Source of the DNA: Prevotella pallens ATCC 700821
GTDB taxonomy: Bacteria; Bacteroidota; Bacteroidia; Bacteroidales; Bacteroidaceae
Reading direction: 5' to 3'
DNA length: 47,531 nucleotides
NCBI RefSeq assembly: GCF_000220255.1
Contig: NZ_GL982513.1
Location: 1,773,355 to 1,820,885 of the forward strand
Made by a program: the position numbers and the translations under genes. Below, piece after piece: positions 25,516 to 35,600 of the stretch; the stretch's first letter is position 1; each line of letters opens with the position of its first letter. Below the pieces are notes generated by a model, which worked only from the letters and a program-made list of their open reading frames with translations, made no database searches and was not told the DNA's origin.

Positions 25516-26565
25516 CTAAATCAGAGTATTAGGAATTGTTATCTCTCCTGCTATAGACTTATTCATATATTCGCGCACTATAGTATGGTCGCTATACTTA
25601 GCTTGCAAAAGCATTAACTTAGTTAGAGCAGCCTCAACAGTTGTATCGTAACCACTTATTACACCTGCCTCTTTCAGCTGGTAACCTGTATCATAACGAT
25701 TCATATCAGCCTGCCCACTAATACATTGACTTACATTCACAGTAACAACACCACGCAGAGAAGCCTCTTTCAATAAATTTACAAGCCAAGACGCATGGGG
25801 CGCATTACCACTACCGTATGTTCGCATAATAATACCACGAAGCTCAGGAGCATCAAATGTATGACGAATAATGCTTTCTTCAGCACCAGGAAATAGCGAA
25901 AGTACAAACACATTACTATCCAATTCAAAATGTGGTACCATTGGCTGACTATAGTCTGGCTTTAGAATATGATGCGTTTGAAAATTGAAACTCACTCCAG
26001 CTTCACAAAGATGGGGAAAGTTGAACGACTCAAATGCATTCAACTCATCGGCATTCTGCTTTGTAGAACGATTTCCTCGCAACAAATGACCGTTAAAATA
26101 AACGCATACCTCAGGTACCATAGGAGTACCATCGTGATGATGCGCTGCAGCCAATTCCAAGCTAGTCATTAAATTCTCTTTACCATCGGTACGCAATTGA
26201 CCGATAGGAAGCTGTGAACCTGTAAGTATAACAGGTTTCGTAAGATTTTCTAGCATAAACGACAAGGCAGATGCAGTGTAAGCCATAGTATCGGTACCAT
26301 GTAGAATAACAAAACCATCATAGCTATTATATCTATCAACTATTATTCTCACAATATCAGCCCAGTTCTTCGGAGACATATTAGAAGAATCGATTGCAGG
26401 TATAAATTGATAAGTGTCAATAGCTGTTGGGATTAGCTTAAACTCTGGTACATTATCGGCTAGATGCTCAAAATCTAAAGGTTCTAAGGCACCTGTTGCA
26501 GGATTACAACCCATGCCGATAGTTCCACCAGTATAGATCAACAAAACTTTTTCTGTTCTTTTCAT
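25516..26565 (-). CDS. ansA: Type I L-asparaginase
   Basis: Cytoplasmic enzyme (EC 3.5.1.1) turning asparagine into aspartate and ammonia. With 349 residues from the ATG at 26565 it fits the type I group. Visible: LLIYTGGTIGMG (first catalytic Thr, about 7-18), ILHGTDTMAYTASALSFML (second Thr with Asp, near 87), and LTGSQLPIGQLRTDG. No signal peptide. The longer start at 26652 lies upstream of the -7 box, so it is not used. Convergent with dapA. Confidence 0.93.
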   Translation of the reverse strand: MKRTEKVLLIYTGGTIGMGCNPATGALEPLDFEHLADNVPEFKLIPTAIDTYQFIPAIDSSNMSPKNWADIVRIIVDRYNSYDGFVILHGTDTMAYTASALSFMLENLTKPVILTGSQLPIGQLRTDGKENLMTSLELAAAHHHDGTPMVPEVCVYFNGHLLRGNRSTKQNADELNAFESFNFPHLCEAGVSFNFQTHHILKPDYSQPMVPHFELDSNVFVLSLFPGAEESIIRHTFDAPELRGIIMRTYGSGNAPHASWLVNLLKEASLRGVVTVNVSQCISGQADMNRYDTGYQLKEAGVISGYDTTVEAALTKLMLLQAKYSDHTIVREYMNKSIAGEITIPNTLI

Positions 26566-26585
26566 GACTATATAATTATCTTTGT

Positions 26586-26595
26586 CGCAAAGATA
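26586..26595 (-). promoter_or_regulatory. -7 box of ansA
   Basis: Minus strand TATCTTTGCG, 22 bases before the ATG at 26565. No clear -33 TTTG. Confidence 0.6.
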
Positions 26596-26842
26596 GTAAT
26601 TTATTTTTAGTAAATACTCACTTAACTTTATCTTTTTTTCACTCATATTCAATTCATTATAAAGCCATTATTATCTATGAGTAGGTAAAAACAAAAACTA
26701 GGAATACATCAAGACATAAGTAACGATAAGATAACTACAAACTGACACTAGTATTGAGAATTACACAACATAATGGTAAAGAAAAGTTTTCTCTAATATT
26801 ATCAGCCATTTTCTGTACCTTATTATAAAAGTCAATTAAACT

Positions 26843-26876
26843 TTTGCCGTTCTCAAAAATTAGTAGTATTTTTGCA
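26843..26876 (+). promoter_or_regulatory. Promoter of the export-lipoprotein/glmS region
   Basis: -33 TTTG at 26843-26846, 20-base gap, -7 TATTTTTG at 26867-26874. The leader of about 78 bases contains two tiny overlapping frames (26885-26902 and 26899-26931). Apart from these and the ansA -7 box, the 393-base gap before the gene shows nothing else. Confidence 0.8.
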
Positions 26877-26958
26877 TCATAATTATGGTGGTAGATTTAT
26901 GAGATATGTAATAGACCACTTTGGTGACTAAGAAATAACGTTATCGCACTTATATTTT

Positions 26959-27735
26959 ATGAAGAAATTACTTTTCCCTATTATGGTATGTGCCATAATT
27001 TTAGCAATGGTAGGCTGCGGTTCAAGTGAACAAACGGTTTACTGGAGAAATATTGACTCTATTAGTTTAGCAGCATCTAAAGGACTATACGATGCGAAAA
27101 TTATGCCGAAAGATGAATTAACCATTTTAGTACAAACAACAGATCCTCTATCTTCAGAGCCTTTCAATTTACATTCAACAGGACAATCTACTAGCAAAAA
27201 TGCTATTACTGGTTATTTGGTGGATAACGATGGTATGATTAATTTTCCTATTATCGGTAAAATTCATGTAGCTGGGCTTACTAAAAATGAATGTGAAGAC
27301 CTTATAAAAAGTAAAATACAACCTTACTTGGCACGAACAGAAAATCCAGTTGTATCGGTTCGAATGAGTAGTTTTCGTATCACTGTAATCGGAGAAGTGA
27401 ATCACCCTGGTGTTATTCCTGTATCAACCGAGAAAATTAGTATTGTAGAGGCATTGGCTGAAGCAGGAGATATGACTATTTATGGAAAACGAAATAATAT
27501 TCTTCTTGTTAGAGAAGATAAAACTGGTGAGAAACACAAGGTTCGCTTAAATATGAATGATGCGAATATAATAAACTCACCATATTATTACCTACAACAG
27601 AATGACGTTATATATGTTGAACCTCATAAGGTGAAAGCTAGAAATACATTCTTCGGTAGCAATACAAGCATATTCTATTCTATTATAGGTATTACATCGT
27701 CGCTTGTAACACTATTAGTTACAATATTAAGGTAA
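26959..27735 (+). CDS. Wza-like polysaccharide export lipoprotein
   Basis: 258 residues. Signal sequence with lipobox (MKKLLFPIMVCAIILAMVGC, Cys20), then a Poly_export domain (about 45-125; GYLVDNDGMINFPIIGKIHV), then an SLBB domain (about 135-215; RITVIGEVNHPGVIPV). A hydrophobic C-terminus (FYSIIGITSSLVTLLVTIL) suggests a helix spanning the outer membrane, as in Wza. Unlike usual loci there is no Wzc-type kinase or glycosyltransferase next to it; glmS, which makes amino-sugar precursors, follows 71 bases later. Confidence 0.9.
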   Translation: MKKLLFPIMVCAIILAMVGCGSSEQTVYWRNIDSISLAASKGLYDAKIMPKDELTILVQTTDPLSSEPFNLHSTGQSTSKNAITGYLVDNDGMINFPIIGKIHVAGLTKNECEDLIKSKIQPYLARTENPVVSVRMSSFRITVIGEVNHPGVIPVSTEKISIVEALAEAGDMTIYGKRNNILLVREDKTGEKHKVRLNMNDANIINSPYYYLQQNDVIYVEPHKVKARNTFFGSNTSIFYSIIGITSSLVTLLVTILR

Positions 27736-27806
27736 TTGTTATTAAACAAACAAAACAAAGTGTTTAAAGATAAAACTAGAATAAAAAGAAAAGGACTATA
27801 TATATT

Positions 27807-29654
27807 ATGTGTGGAATTGTTGGATATTTAGGCACAAAAAGACAAGCCTATCCTGTTCTAATAAAAGGACTCAAAAGATTAGAATATAGAGGATATGACA
27901 GTGCAGGCGTTGCACTTATCAATAGTAACGACGAATTAAACGTATACAAAGCAAAAGGTAAAGTAAGTGAATTAGAAACCGTTTGTGCTGATAAAAACAT
28001 AGAAGGTACTATTGGTATAGCACATACAAGATGGGCTACACATGGAGAGCCATCTTCTACAAATGCACACCCACACTACTCCGAGTCTAAAAATTTAGCC
28101 ATCATACATAATGGCATTATTGAGAATTATGCAGAAATAAAGAAAAAACTCCAAGGTAAAGGTGTTCATTTCATTTCTGATACAGACACAGAAGTATTAG
28201 TACAGCTAGTAGAATACATTCAAACAAGAAAAAGTCTAGACTTACTTTCTGCAGTGCAAGTAGCTCTTCATCAAGTAATTGGAGCCTATGCTATTGCAAT
28301 TTTAGATAAACGCCACCCTGATACAATTATTGCTGCAAGAAAACAGAGTCCTCTCGTTGTAGGAATTGGCGATAATGAATTCTTCTTAGGGTCAGATGCA
28401 AGTCCTATCATAGAATATACAGACAAGGTTGTTTACCTCGAAGATGAGAACATTGCTGTAATGAAATTAGGTGAAGAACTGAAGATTGTAAATATACAGA
28501 ACGAATCTTTAGCACCTGTAATAAAAACTGTGGATATTAATCTTGGACAAATTGAAAAAGGAGGCTATCCACATTTTATGCTCAAAGAGATATTCGAGCA
28601 ACCTGACTGCCTCATTAACTGTATGAGAGGACGTATCAATGTTAATAACGATAATGTTACATTAAGTGCCATTATTGACCATCGACAACAGCTACTAAAT
28701 GCAAAACGCATTATTATTGTAGCATGCGGAACTAGCTGGCATGCTGGGCTTATTGGCAAACAATTACTCGAAACATTCTGCCGGATACCTGTAAATGTAG
28801 AATATGCAAGCGAATTTAGATACAGAAACCCAGTAGTTTCTGCTGACGATGTTGTAATAGCATTATCACAAAGTGGTGAGACAGCTGATACGCTTGCAGC
28901 GATAGAATTAGCAAAAGAACATGGTGCATTTATCTATGGAATATGTAATGCTATCGGTTCAAGTATTCCACGAGCAACACATACAGGTACTTATATTCAT
29001 GTAGGTCCAGAAATAGGTGTAGCCTCAACAAAAGCATTTACTGGACAAGTAACAGTTCTTACTATGCTTGCACTTACGCTAGCAGAAGCAAAAGGAACTA
29101 TAAAACGAGATGAATACGTAAAAGTTGTGGAAGAATTAACGGCTATTCCTGAAAAAATAAAAGAAGTATTGAAATCAAACGATGCAATTGCCGATTTAGC
29201 TAGAACATTTACTTACGCACACAACTTCTTATACTTAGGTAGAGGATTTAGCTATCCAGTTGCTTTGGAAGGAGCGCTGAAACTAAAGGAAATATCATAT
29301 ATACACGCAGAAGGCTATCCAGCAGCAGAGATGAAACATGGGCCTATTGCTCTGATAGACTCTGATATGCCTGTTGTTGTTATTGCTACGCATAACGCTA
29401 TGTACGAGAAAGTTCGTAGTAATATACAAGAGATTAAAGCTCGAAATGGTCGTGTTATTGCATTGGTTTCGAAGGGGGACAAAACAATTTCGCAAATTGC
29501 AGATGCCGTTATAGAACTTCCAGATACAATGGATTGTTTAGAACCACTCGTAGCAACAATACCATTACAATTGTTAGCTTACCATGTGGCTGTATGTAAA
29601 GGAAAAGATGTGGACCAACCACGAAATCTAGCTAAATCTGTAACAGTAGAATAA
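27807..29654 (+). CDS. glmS: Glutamine-fructose-6-phosphate aminotransferase
   Basis: Makes glucosamine 6-phosphate from fructose 6-phosphate and glutamine (EC 2.6.1.16), the entry to peptidoglycan, lipid A and amino-sugar synthesis. 615 residues: class II glutaminase (1-240) with Cys at position 2 after Met (MCGIVGYLGTKRQAYPVL), THTRWATHG-type motif (IAHTRWATHG), then two SIS domains (about 290-425 and 460-600) and the C-terminal DQPRNLAKSVTVE. No glmS ribozyme was seen in the leader, as expected outside Firmicutes-type genes. Confidence 0.98.
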   Translation: MCGIVGYLGTKRQAYPVLIKGLKRLEYRGYDSAGVALINSNDELNVYKAKGKVSELETVCADKNIEGTIGIAHTRWATHGEPSSTNAHPHYSESKNLAIIHNGIIENYAEIKKKLQGKGVHFISDTDTEVLVQLVEYIQTRKSLDLLSAVQVALHQVIGAYAIAILDKRHPDTIIAARKQSPLVVGIGDNEFFLGSDASPIIEYTDKVVYLEDENIAVMKLGEELKIVNIQNESLAPVIKTVDINLGQIEKGGYPHFMLKEIFEQPDCLINCMRGRINVNNDNVTLSAIIDHRQQLLNAKRIIIVACGTSWHAGLIGKQLLETFCRIPVNVEYASEFRYRNPVVSADDVVIALSQSGETADTLAAIELAKEHGAFIYGICNAIGSSIPRATHTGTYIHVGPEIGVASTKAFTGQVTVLTMLALTLAEAKGTIKRDEYVKVVEELTAIPEKIKEVLKSNDAIADLARTFTYAHNFLYLGRGFSYPVALEGALKLKEISYIHAEGYPAAEMKHGPIALIDSDMPVVVIATHNAMYEKVRSNIQEIKARNGRVIALVSKGDKTISQIADAVIELPDTMDCLEPLVATIPLQLLAYHVAVCKGKDVDQPRNLAKSVTVE

Positions 29655-29679
29655 AAACAATAAAAAGAAACCTTAGTAA

Positions 29680-31569
29680 ATGGAAAAGAACATACATGAA
29701 GATTGTGGTGTCGCAATGTTAAGATTGCTAAAGCCTCTAAGCTACTTTAAAGAAAAATATGGAACTTGGATGTATGGCTTAAATAAGATGTATCTTATGA
29801 TGGAAAAGCAGCACAACCGAGGACAAGAAGGAGCTGGTATTGCAAGCGTTAAACTAGAAACTCAACCAGGAAACGAATATATGTTCCGAGAACGAGCAGA
29901 AGGAAAGAATGCTGTTACTGAGATTTTTGCAAATATTCATAAACAATATAAAGATTACACCGAAGTAGAAATTGCAGATGTCGATTTTGCACAGCGTAAT
30001 TTACCGTTCGCAGGCGAGCTTTATATGGGGCATTTACGCTATTCTACCACAGGAAAAAGTGGCTTATCGTATGTTCACCCTTTCTTAAGACGTAACAACT
30101 GGAGAGCTAAGAACCTCTCATTTTGTGGTAACTTCAATATGACTAATATCAGTGAGATATTCGAACATCTCACTGATTATGGTCAATGCCCACGTAAATA
30201 TAGCGATACTTACTTGCTCCTTGAATTTATGGGACACCGTTTAGACCGTGAAGTCGAACGTAATTACCGTGAAGCAAAACTGTTAGGGTTAGAGAAATTC
30301 GATATTACACATTATATTGAAGACCATGTCGAAATGAAAAATGTATTACAAACCACTATGCAATATTTCGATGGAGGTTATGTAATATGTGGTATTACAG
30401 GGTCCGGAGAGATGTATGCAATGCGAGACCCTTGGGGCATTCGTCCAGCTTTCTTCTATAAGAACGAAGAATATATGGCATTGGCTAGTGAGCGCCCAGT
30501 ACTTCAAACTACATTTGATTTAGATTGTGAAGATATAAAAGAACTTTTACCAGGTCAGGCGTTGATTGTAAACAAACACGGTGAAAGTTCGTTGCATCAA
30601 ATATTAGAACCTAAGGAAAATTCAGCTTGCTCATTCGAACGTATTTATTTCTCACGTGGCTCTGATAGAGATATATATAAAGAACGTAAAAAATTAGGTG
30701 AGCAACTTACTGAAAAAGTCCTAGAGGCTATTGACTACGACACAAATCACACTGTGATTTCATTTATTCCAAATACGGCAGAGGTTGCTTTCTACGGATT
30801 ATTACAAGGATTCGAGAAATGGTTGAATGCTAGAAAGGTTCAAGAAATAAAAGCATTAGGAAACAATGCAACCAATAAAGATATAGAGAGAATACTAAAT
30901 CAATCTATCCGCTCTGAGAAAGTGGCGTGGAAAGATATTAAATTACGTACTTTTATCACAGAGAGTAATTCACGAAACGACTTAGCATCGCACGTCTACG
31001 ATATTAGCTACGAAAGCATTACACCAAATGAAGATAATCTTGTTATCATTGATGATTCTATTGTTCGTGGAACAACTCTAAAGGAAAGTATCCTACGAAT
31101 ACTCGATAGACTCCACCCTAAGAAAATTATCATTGTATCAAGCGCACCACAAATCCGCTATCCTGATTATTATGGTATTGATATGCCACGCTTAGAAGAA
31201 TTTTGTGTGTTCAGTGCAACTATTCAGTTAATTAAAGAACGGAATATGGAATCACTCTTAACAGAAGTTTATGAAGCTTGTAAAAGAGAGATAAACAAAA
31301 CTAAGAGTGAGACAATTAATAATGCTGTTCGTAAAATTTATGCTCCGTTTACTATAGAAGAAATCAACGAGAAGATCGTAGAGATGCTACGACCTATAGA
31401 AATGACAACTCCAGTAGAACTTGTTTACCAAAGTATAGAAGGCTTACACAAAGCCATACCAAAACATAAAGGAGATTGGTATTTTACAGGGAATTATCCT
31501 ACTCCTGGAGGAATGCTACTTGTAAACAAAGCATTCATAAACTTCTACGAACAGAATTATCGTAAGTAA
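29680..31569 (+). CDS. PurF-like amidophosphoribosyltransferase, long form
   Basis: 629 residues, against about 470-505 for usual PurF. The N-terminal class II glutaminase has its Cys at position 9 (MEKNIHEDCGVAML), implying removal of an 8-residue propeptide, as in some PurF proteins. GHLRYSTTG, CGNFNMTN and DPWGIRP follow. The phosphoribosyltransferase half keeps the PRPP loop VIIDDSIVRGTTLKES. Extra length comes from an insertion (about 370-420) and a C-terminal extension of about 100 residues. All expected catalytic motifs are present, so it is probably active; whether it makes phosphoribosylamine for purines or serves another use is uncertain. It is 25 bases after glmS and 36 before carA. 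Confidence 0.88.
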   Translation: MEKNIHEDCGVAMLRLLKPLSYFKEKYGTWMYGLNKMYLMMEKQHNRGQEGAGIASVKLETQPGNEYMFRERAEGKNAVTEIFANIHKQYKDYTEVEIADVDFAQRNLPFAGELYMGHLRYSTTGKSGLSYVHPFLRRNNWRAKNLSFCGNFNMTNISEIFEHLTDYGQCPRKYSDTYLLLEFMGHRLDREVERNYREAKLLGLEKFDITHYIEDHVEMKNVLQTTMQYFDGGYVICGITGSGEMYAMRDPWGIRPAFFYKNEEYMALASERPVLQTTFDLDCEDIKELLPGQALIVNKHGESSLHQILEPKENSACSFERIYFSRGSDRDIYKERKKLGEQLTEKVLEAIDYDTNHTVISFIPNTAEVAFYGLLQGFEKWLNARKVQEIKALGNNATNKDIERILNQSIRSEKVAWKDIKLRTFITESNSRNDLASHVYDISYESITPNEDNLVIIDDSIVRGTTLKESILRILDRLHPKKIIIVSSAPQIRYPDYYGIDMPRLEEFCVFSATIQLIKERNMESLLTEVYEACKREINKTKSETINNAVRKIYAPFTIEEINEKIVEMLRPIEMTTPVELVYQSIEGLHKAIPKHKGDWYFTGNYPTPGGMLLVNKAFINFYEQNYRK

Positions 31570-31605
31570 ATCAGCAAACATTAAATCATCAACATACGAA
31601 TAAAA

Positions 31606-32682
31606 ATGAGGAATGTAACTTTAGTCTTAAATGACGGTACAAAATTTTATGGAAAATCATTTGGATACGAGAAGCCTGTTGCAGGTGAAGTAGTATTCAA
31701 TACAGCTATGATGGGGTATCCTGAAAGCCTTACCGACCCTTCTTATGCAGGACAAATGCTTGTTATGACATTCCCGTTAGTTGGAAACTATGGTGTTCCA
31801 CCTTTTACAATGGAGAAAAACCATATTCCTTCATTTATGGAAAGTGACAAGATTTATGTGTCTGCACTTATCGTTTCCGATTATACCGAAGAATACTCAC
31901 ATTGGAATGCTGTTGAAAGTCTAGCATCATGGCTTAAACGAGAAAAAGTTCCAGCCATCACAGGTATTGATACACGTGAACTTACAAAAGTTTTACGCGA
32001 ACACGGCGTAATGATGGGACAAATTATTTTCGATGATGAAGCCGACAACATTCCTACTGCGCATTATGAAGGAGTTAACTTTGTAGACCTGGTCTCAACA
32101 AAAGAAATCATTCGCTATAATGAAGGTGGAGGTAAGAAAGTTGTATTAGTTGATTGTGGTGTAAAAGCAAATATCTTGCGTGAATTAATAAACAGAAATA
32201 TAGAAATAATTCGAGTTCCTTGGAATTACGATTACACATCATTAGAATATGATGGTCTATTCCTTGCCAACGGTCCAGGAGATCCTGATATGTGCAATGA
32301 TGCTGTAGAGATTATCCGTAAACAGATGAATGAGACTAGAAAGCCTATCTGTGGTATTTGTATGGGAAATCAACTCATGGGAAAGGCTGCTAACGCAACT
32401 ATCTTTAAACTGAAATATGGTCATCGCGGACATAATCAACCTGTTCGATTGGTTGGAACAAACCAATGCTATGTTACATCACAAAACCACGGTTATGCCG
32501 TTGATGCAAAAACTCTTAATAAAGATTGGGAAGAACTATTTGTAAATATGAACGATGGTAGTAATGAAGGTATCCGACACAAAACGAATCCTTGGTTCAG
32601 TTCGCAATTCCACCCAGAAGCAAGTTCTGGTCCAGTAGATACTGTATTTATGTTTGACAAATTTGTAGAAGCACTGAAATAA
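31606..32682 (+). CDS. carA: Carbamoyl-phosphate synthase small subunit
   Basis: Glutaminase subunit that passes ammonia to CarB for carbamoyl phosphate, used for arginine and pyrimidines. 358 residues: the CPSase small-chain domain (1-150; MMGYPESLTDPSYAGQMLVM) and a class I glutamine amidotransferase (about 180-355). The nucleophile motif reads CGICMGNQ, with Asn where most family members have His next to Gln; the catalytic His-Glu pair FHPEASSG is intact. It overlaps carB by one base (TAATG). Confidence 0.96.
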   Translation: MRNVTLVLNDGTKFYGKSFGYEKPVAGEVVFNTAMMGYPESLTDPSYAGQMLVMTFPLVGNYGVPPFTMEKNHIPSFMESDKIYVSALIVSDYTEEYSHWNAVESLASWLKREKVPAITGIDTRELTKVLREHGVMMGQIIFDDEADNIPTAHYEGVNFVDLVSTKEIIRYNEGGGKKVVLVDCGVKANILRELINRNIEIIRVPWNYDYTSLEYDGLFLANGPGDPDMCNDAVEIIRKQMNETRKPICGICMGNQLMGKAANATIFKLKYGHRGHNQPVRLVGTNQCYVTSQNHGYAVDAKTLNKDWEELFVNMNDGSNEGIRHKTNPWFSSQFHPEASSGPVDTVFMFDKFVEALK

Positions 32683-35600
32683 TGAAAGACGAATCAATAA
32701 AAAAAGTCCTGCTACTTGGTTCAGGCGCATTAAAAATAGGTGAGGCTGGAGAATTTGACTATTCAGGTTCTCAAGCGTTAAAAGCACTACGTGAAGAAGG
32801 TGTTTCTACCGTTCTTATTAATCCAAATATAGCTACAGTTCAAACATCAGAAGGCGTAGCAGACCAGATTTATTTTTTACCAATACAGCCATATTTCGTA
32901 GAACGTGTTATCCAAAAAGAACGCCCTGATGGCATTCTATTAGCATTTGGTGGACAGACAGCCTTAAATTGCGGTGTAGAATTAGACCGTCTCGGGATAC
33001 TTGAGAAGTACAATGTAAAAGTACTCGGTACACCTGTTAAGGCTATAATGAACACTGAGGACCGTGAACTTTTCGTACAACAGTTAGACGAAATAGACAT
33101 TAAAACTATTAAGAGCGAAGCGTGTGAGACAGTAGAACAAGCACGAAAAGCTGCTACAACATTAGGTTATCCTGTTATTATTCGTGCTGCTTATGCACTG
33201 GGAGGGCTCGGCAGTGGTTTTGCAGATAACGAAGAAGAACTTGATAAGATTTGTGAAAAAGCATTCTCATTCTCACCACAAGTATTGGTTGAGAAGAGTT
33301 TAAAAGGCTGGAAAGAAATAGAATACGAGGTGGTTCGCGACCAATACGACAATTGTATTACGGTTTGTAATATGGAAAATTTCGACCCATTGGGTATCCA
33401 TACAGGCGAATCTATCGTAATTGCACCTTCACAAACCCTCACTAACAGTGAATATCATAAACTTCGTAAATTAGCAATAAAGATTGTTCGCCACATTGGA
33501 ATTGTAGGCGAATGTAATGTACAATATGCCTTTGATCCTAAAAGTGAAGATTACCGTGTAATTGAAGTAAATGCTCGTCTCTCGCGTTCTTCCGCATTAG
33601 CAAGTAAAGCAACTGGCTACCCACTTGCATTTGTTGCTGCTAAATTAGGAATGGGATACGGTTTATTCGAACTAAAGAACTCTGTTACCAAAACAACATC
33701 AGCTTTCTTTGAACCAGCACTCGACTATGTTGTTTGTAAAATACCACGTTGGGATTTAAGTAAATTCCGTGGCGTAGACAAAGAATTAGGCTCAAGTATG
33801 AAGTCTGTTGGTGAAGTTATGGCAATTGGTCGTAACTTTGAAGAAGCCATACAAAAAGGTTTGCGCATGATTGGACAAGGTATGCATGGCTTCGTAGAAA
33901 ACAAAGAATTAGAAATTAAGGATATAGAAGCAGCATTGAGAGAGCCAACGGATAAACGTATCTTCGTTATCTCAAAGGCTATGCATAAGGGTTATACGGT
34001 TGATCAAATTCACGAACTTACTAAAATCGACCATTGGTTCCTATATAAACTGAAACATATTATTGACGTTGATGAACAATTAAAGAATTGTAATATCAAC
34101 ACACTTGATAAGACTTTACTCCGTACTGCTAAAATCTACGGCTTCACAGACTTCCAAATTGCACGTGCAGTTGGATTAGAAGACGAAGTAGATAATATGC
34201 ATAAAGCTGTATTAGTTGTTCGTCAATTACGTAAGAGTTATGGTATTCTACCAGTTGTAAAACAAATAGATACACTTGCTGCCGAATATCCAGCACAAAC
34301 CAACTATCTTTATGTTACTTACTCGGGGGTAGATTCCGATATTAAGTTTGAAACCGACCGTAAAAGTGTTATTGTTCTAGGGTCTGGTGCTTATCGTATT
34401 GGTTCTTCTGTTGAATTCGACTGGTGTGGTGTACAAGCACTAAATACGATTCGCAAACAGGGCTATCGCTCTATTATGATAAATTATAATCCAGAAACAG
34501 TATCGACTGACTACGATATGTGCGATCGTCTCTATTTTGATGAACTTACATTCGAGCGCGTTATGGATATAATTGATTTGGAAACACCACATGGTGTTAT
34601 AGTCTCTACTGGTGGGCAGATTCCTAACAACCTTGCTGTATATCTTGATGCGGAAAATGTGAACATACTCGGAACAAAGGCGAAAGATATTGATAATGCA
34701 GAAGACCGTGCCAAATTCTCAGCTATGCTCAACGATATAGGTGTGAACCAACCAGAGTGGCGCGCACTAACAAGTATGGCAGACATTCAAGAATTTGTAG
34801 ACCGTGTAGGATTCCCCGTACTCGTTCGCCCTTCGTATGTTCTTTCTGGAGCTGCTATGAATGTATGTTCCAACAACGATGAATTAGAACGATTCCTGAA
34901 ATTAGCAGCCAACGTGAGTGAAGACCACCCGGTAGTTGTAAGCAAATTCATTGAACATGCGAAAGAAATAGAAATGGATGCCGTTGCACGCAATGGCGAA
35001 ATCATGGCTTATGCTATATCAGAACATATTGAGTTTGCAGGTGTTCACTCTGGTGATGCCACTATTCAGTTCCCACCTCAAAAACTTTATGTAGAAACTG
35101 TACGCCGTGTAAAACGCATCAGCAGACAAATTGCTAAGGCACTGCACATTAATGGTCCATTCAACATACAGTTTATGGCACGCGATAACGATATACTTGT
35201 TATTGAATGTAACCTTCGCGCCAGTCGGTCATTCCCATTTGTTAGCAAAGTTTTGAAACTAAATTTCATCGACTTAGCTACTAAAATTATGCTTGGTATA
35301 CCTGTAGAAAAACCAAGCAAAAATCTCTTCGATCTCGACTATGTGGGTATCAAAGCATCGCAATTCTCATTCAATCGCTTACAGAAAGCTGACCCTGTAC
35401 TGGGTGTAGATATGAGTTCTACAGGAGAAGTTGGCTGTATTGGCGAAGATACCTATACTGCGCTACTAAAGAGTATGCTTTCTGTTGGACAAAGAATACC
35501 TGCAAAAAATATACTGCTGTCTACTGGTGGAGCAAAACAAAAAGCAGAAATGCTTGATGCTGCAAAAATATTGAAAGACCACGGATACAATCTCTTTGCC

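Noticed and set aside
27736..27806. glmS ribozyme before glmS
   Set aside because: The 71-base gap is AT-rich and shows none of the conserved ribozyme core; the class is typical of Gram-positive bacteria.
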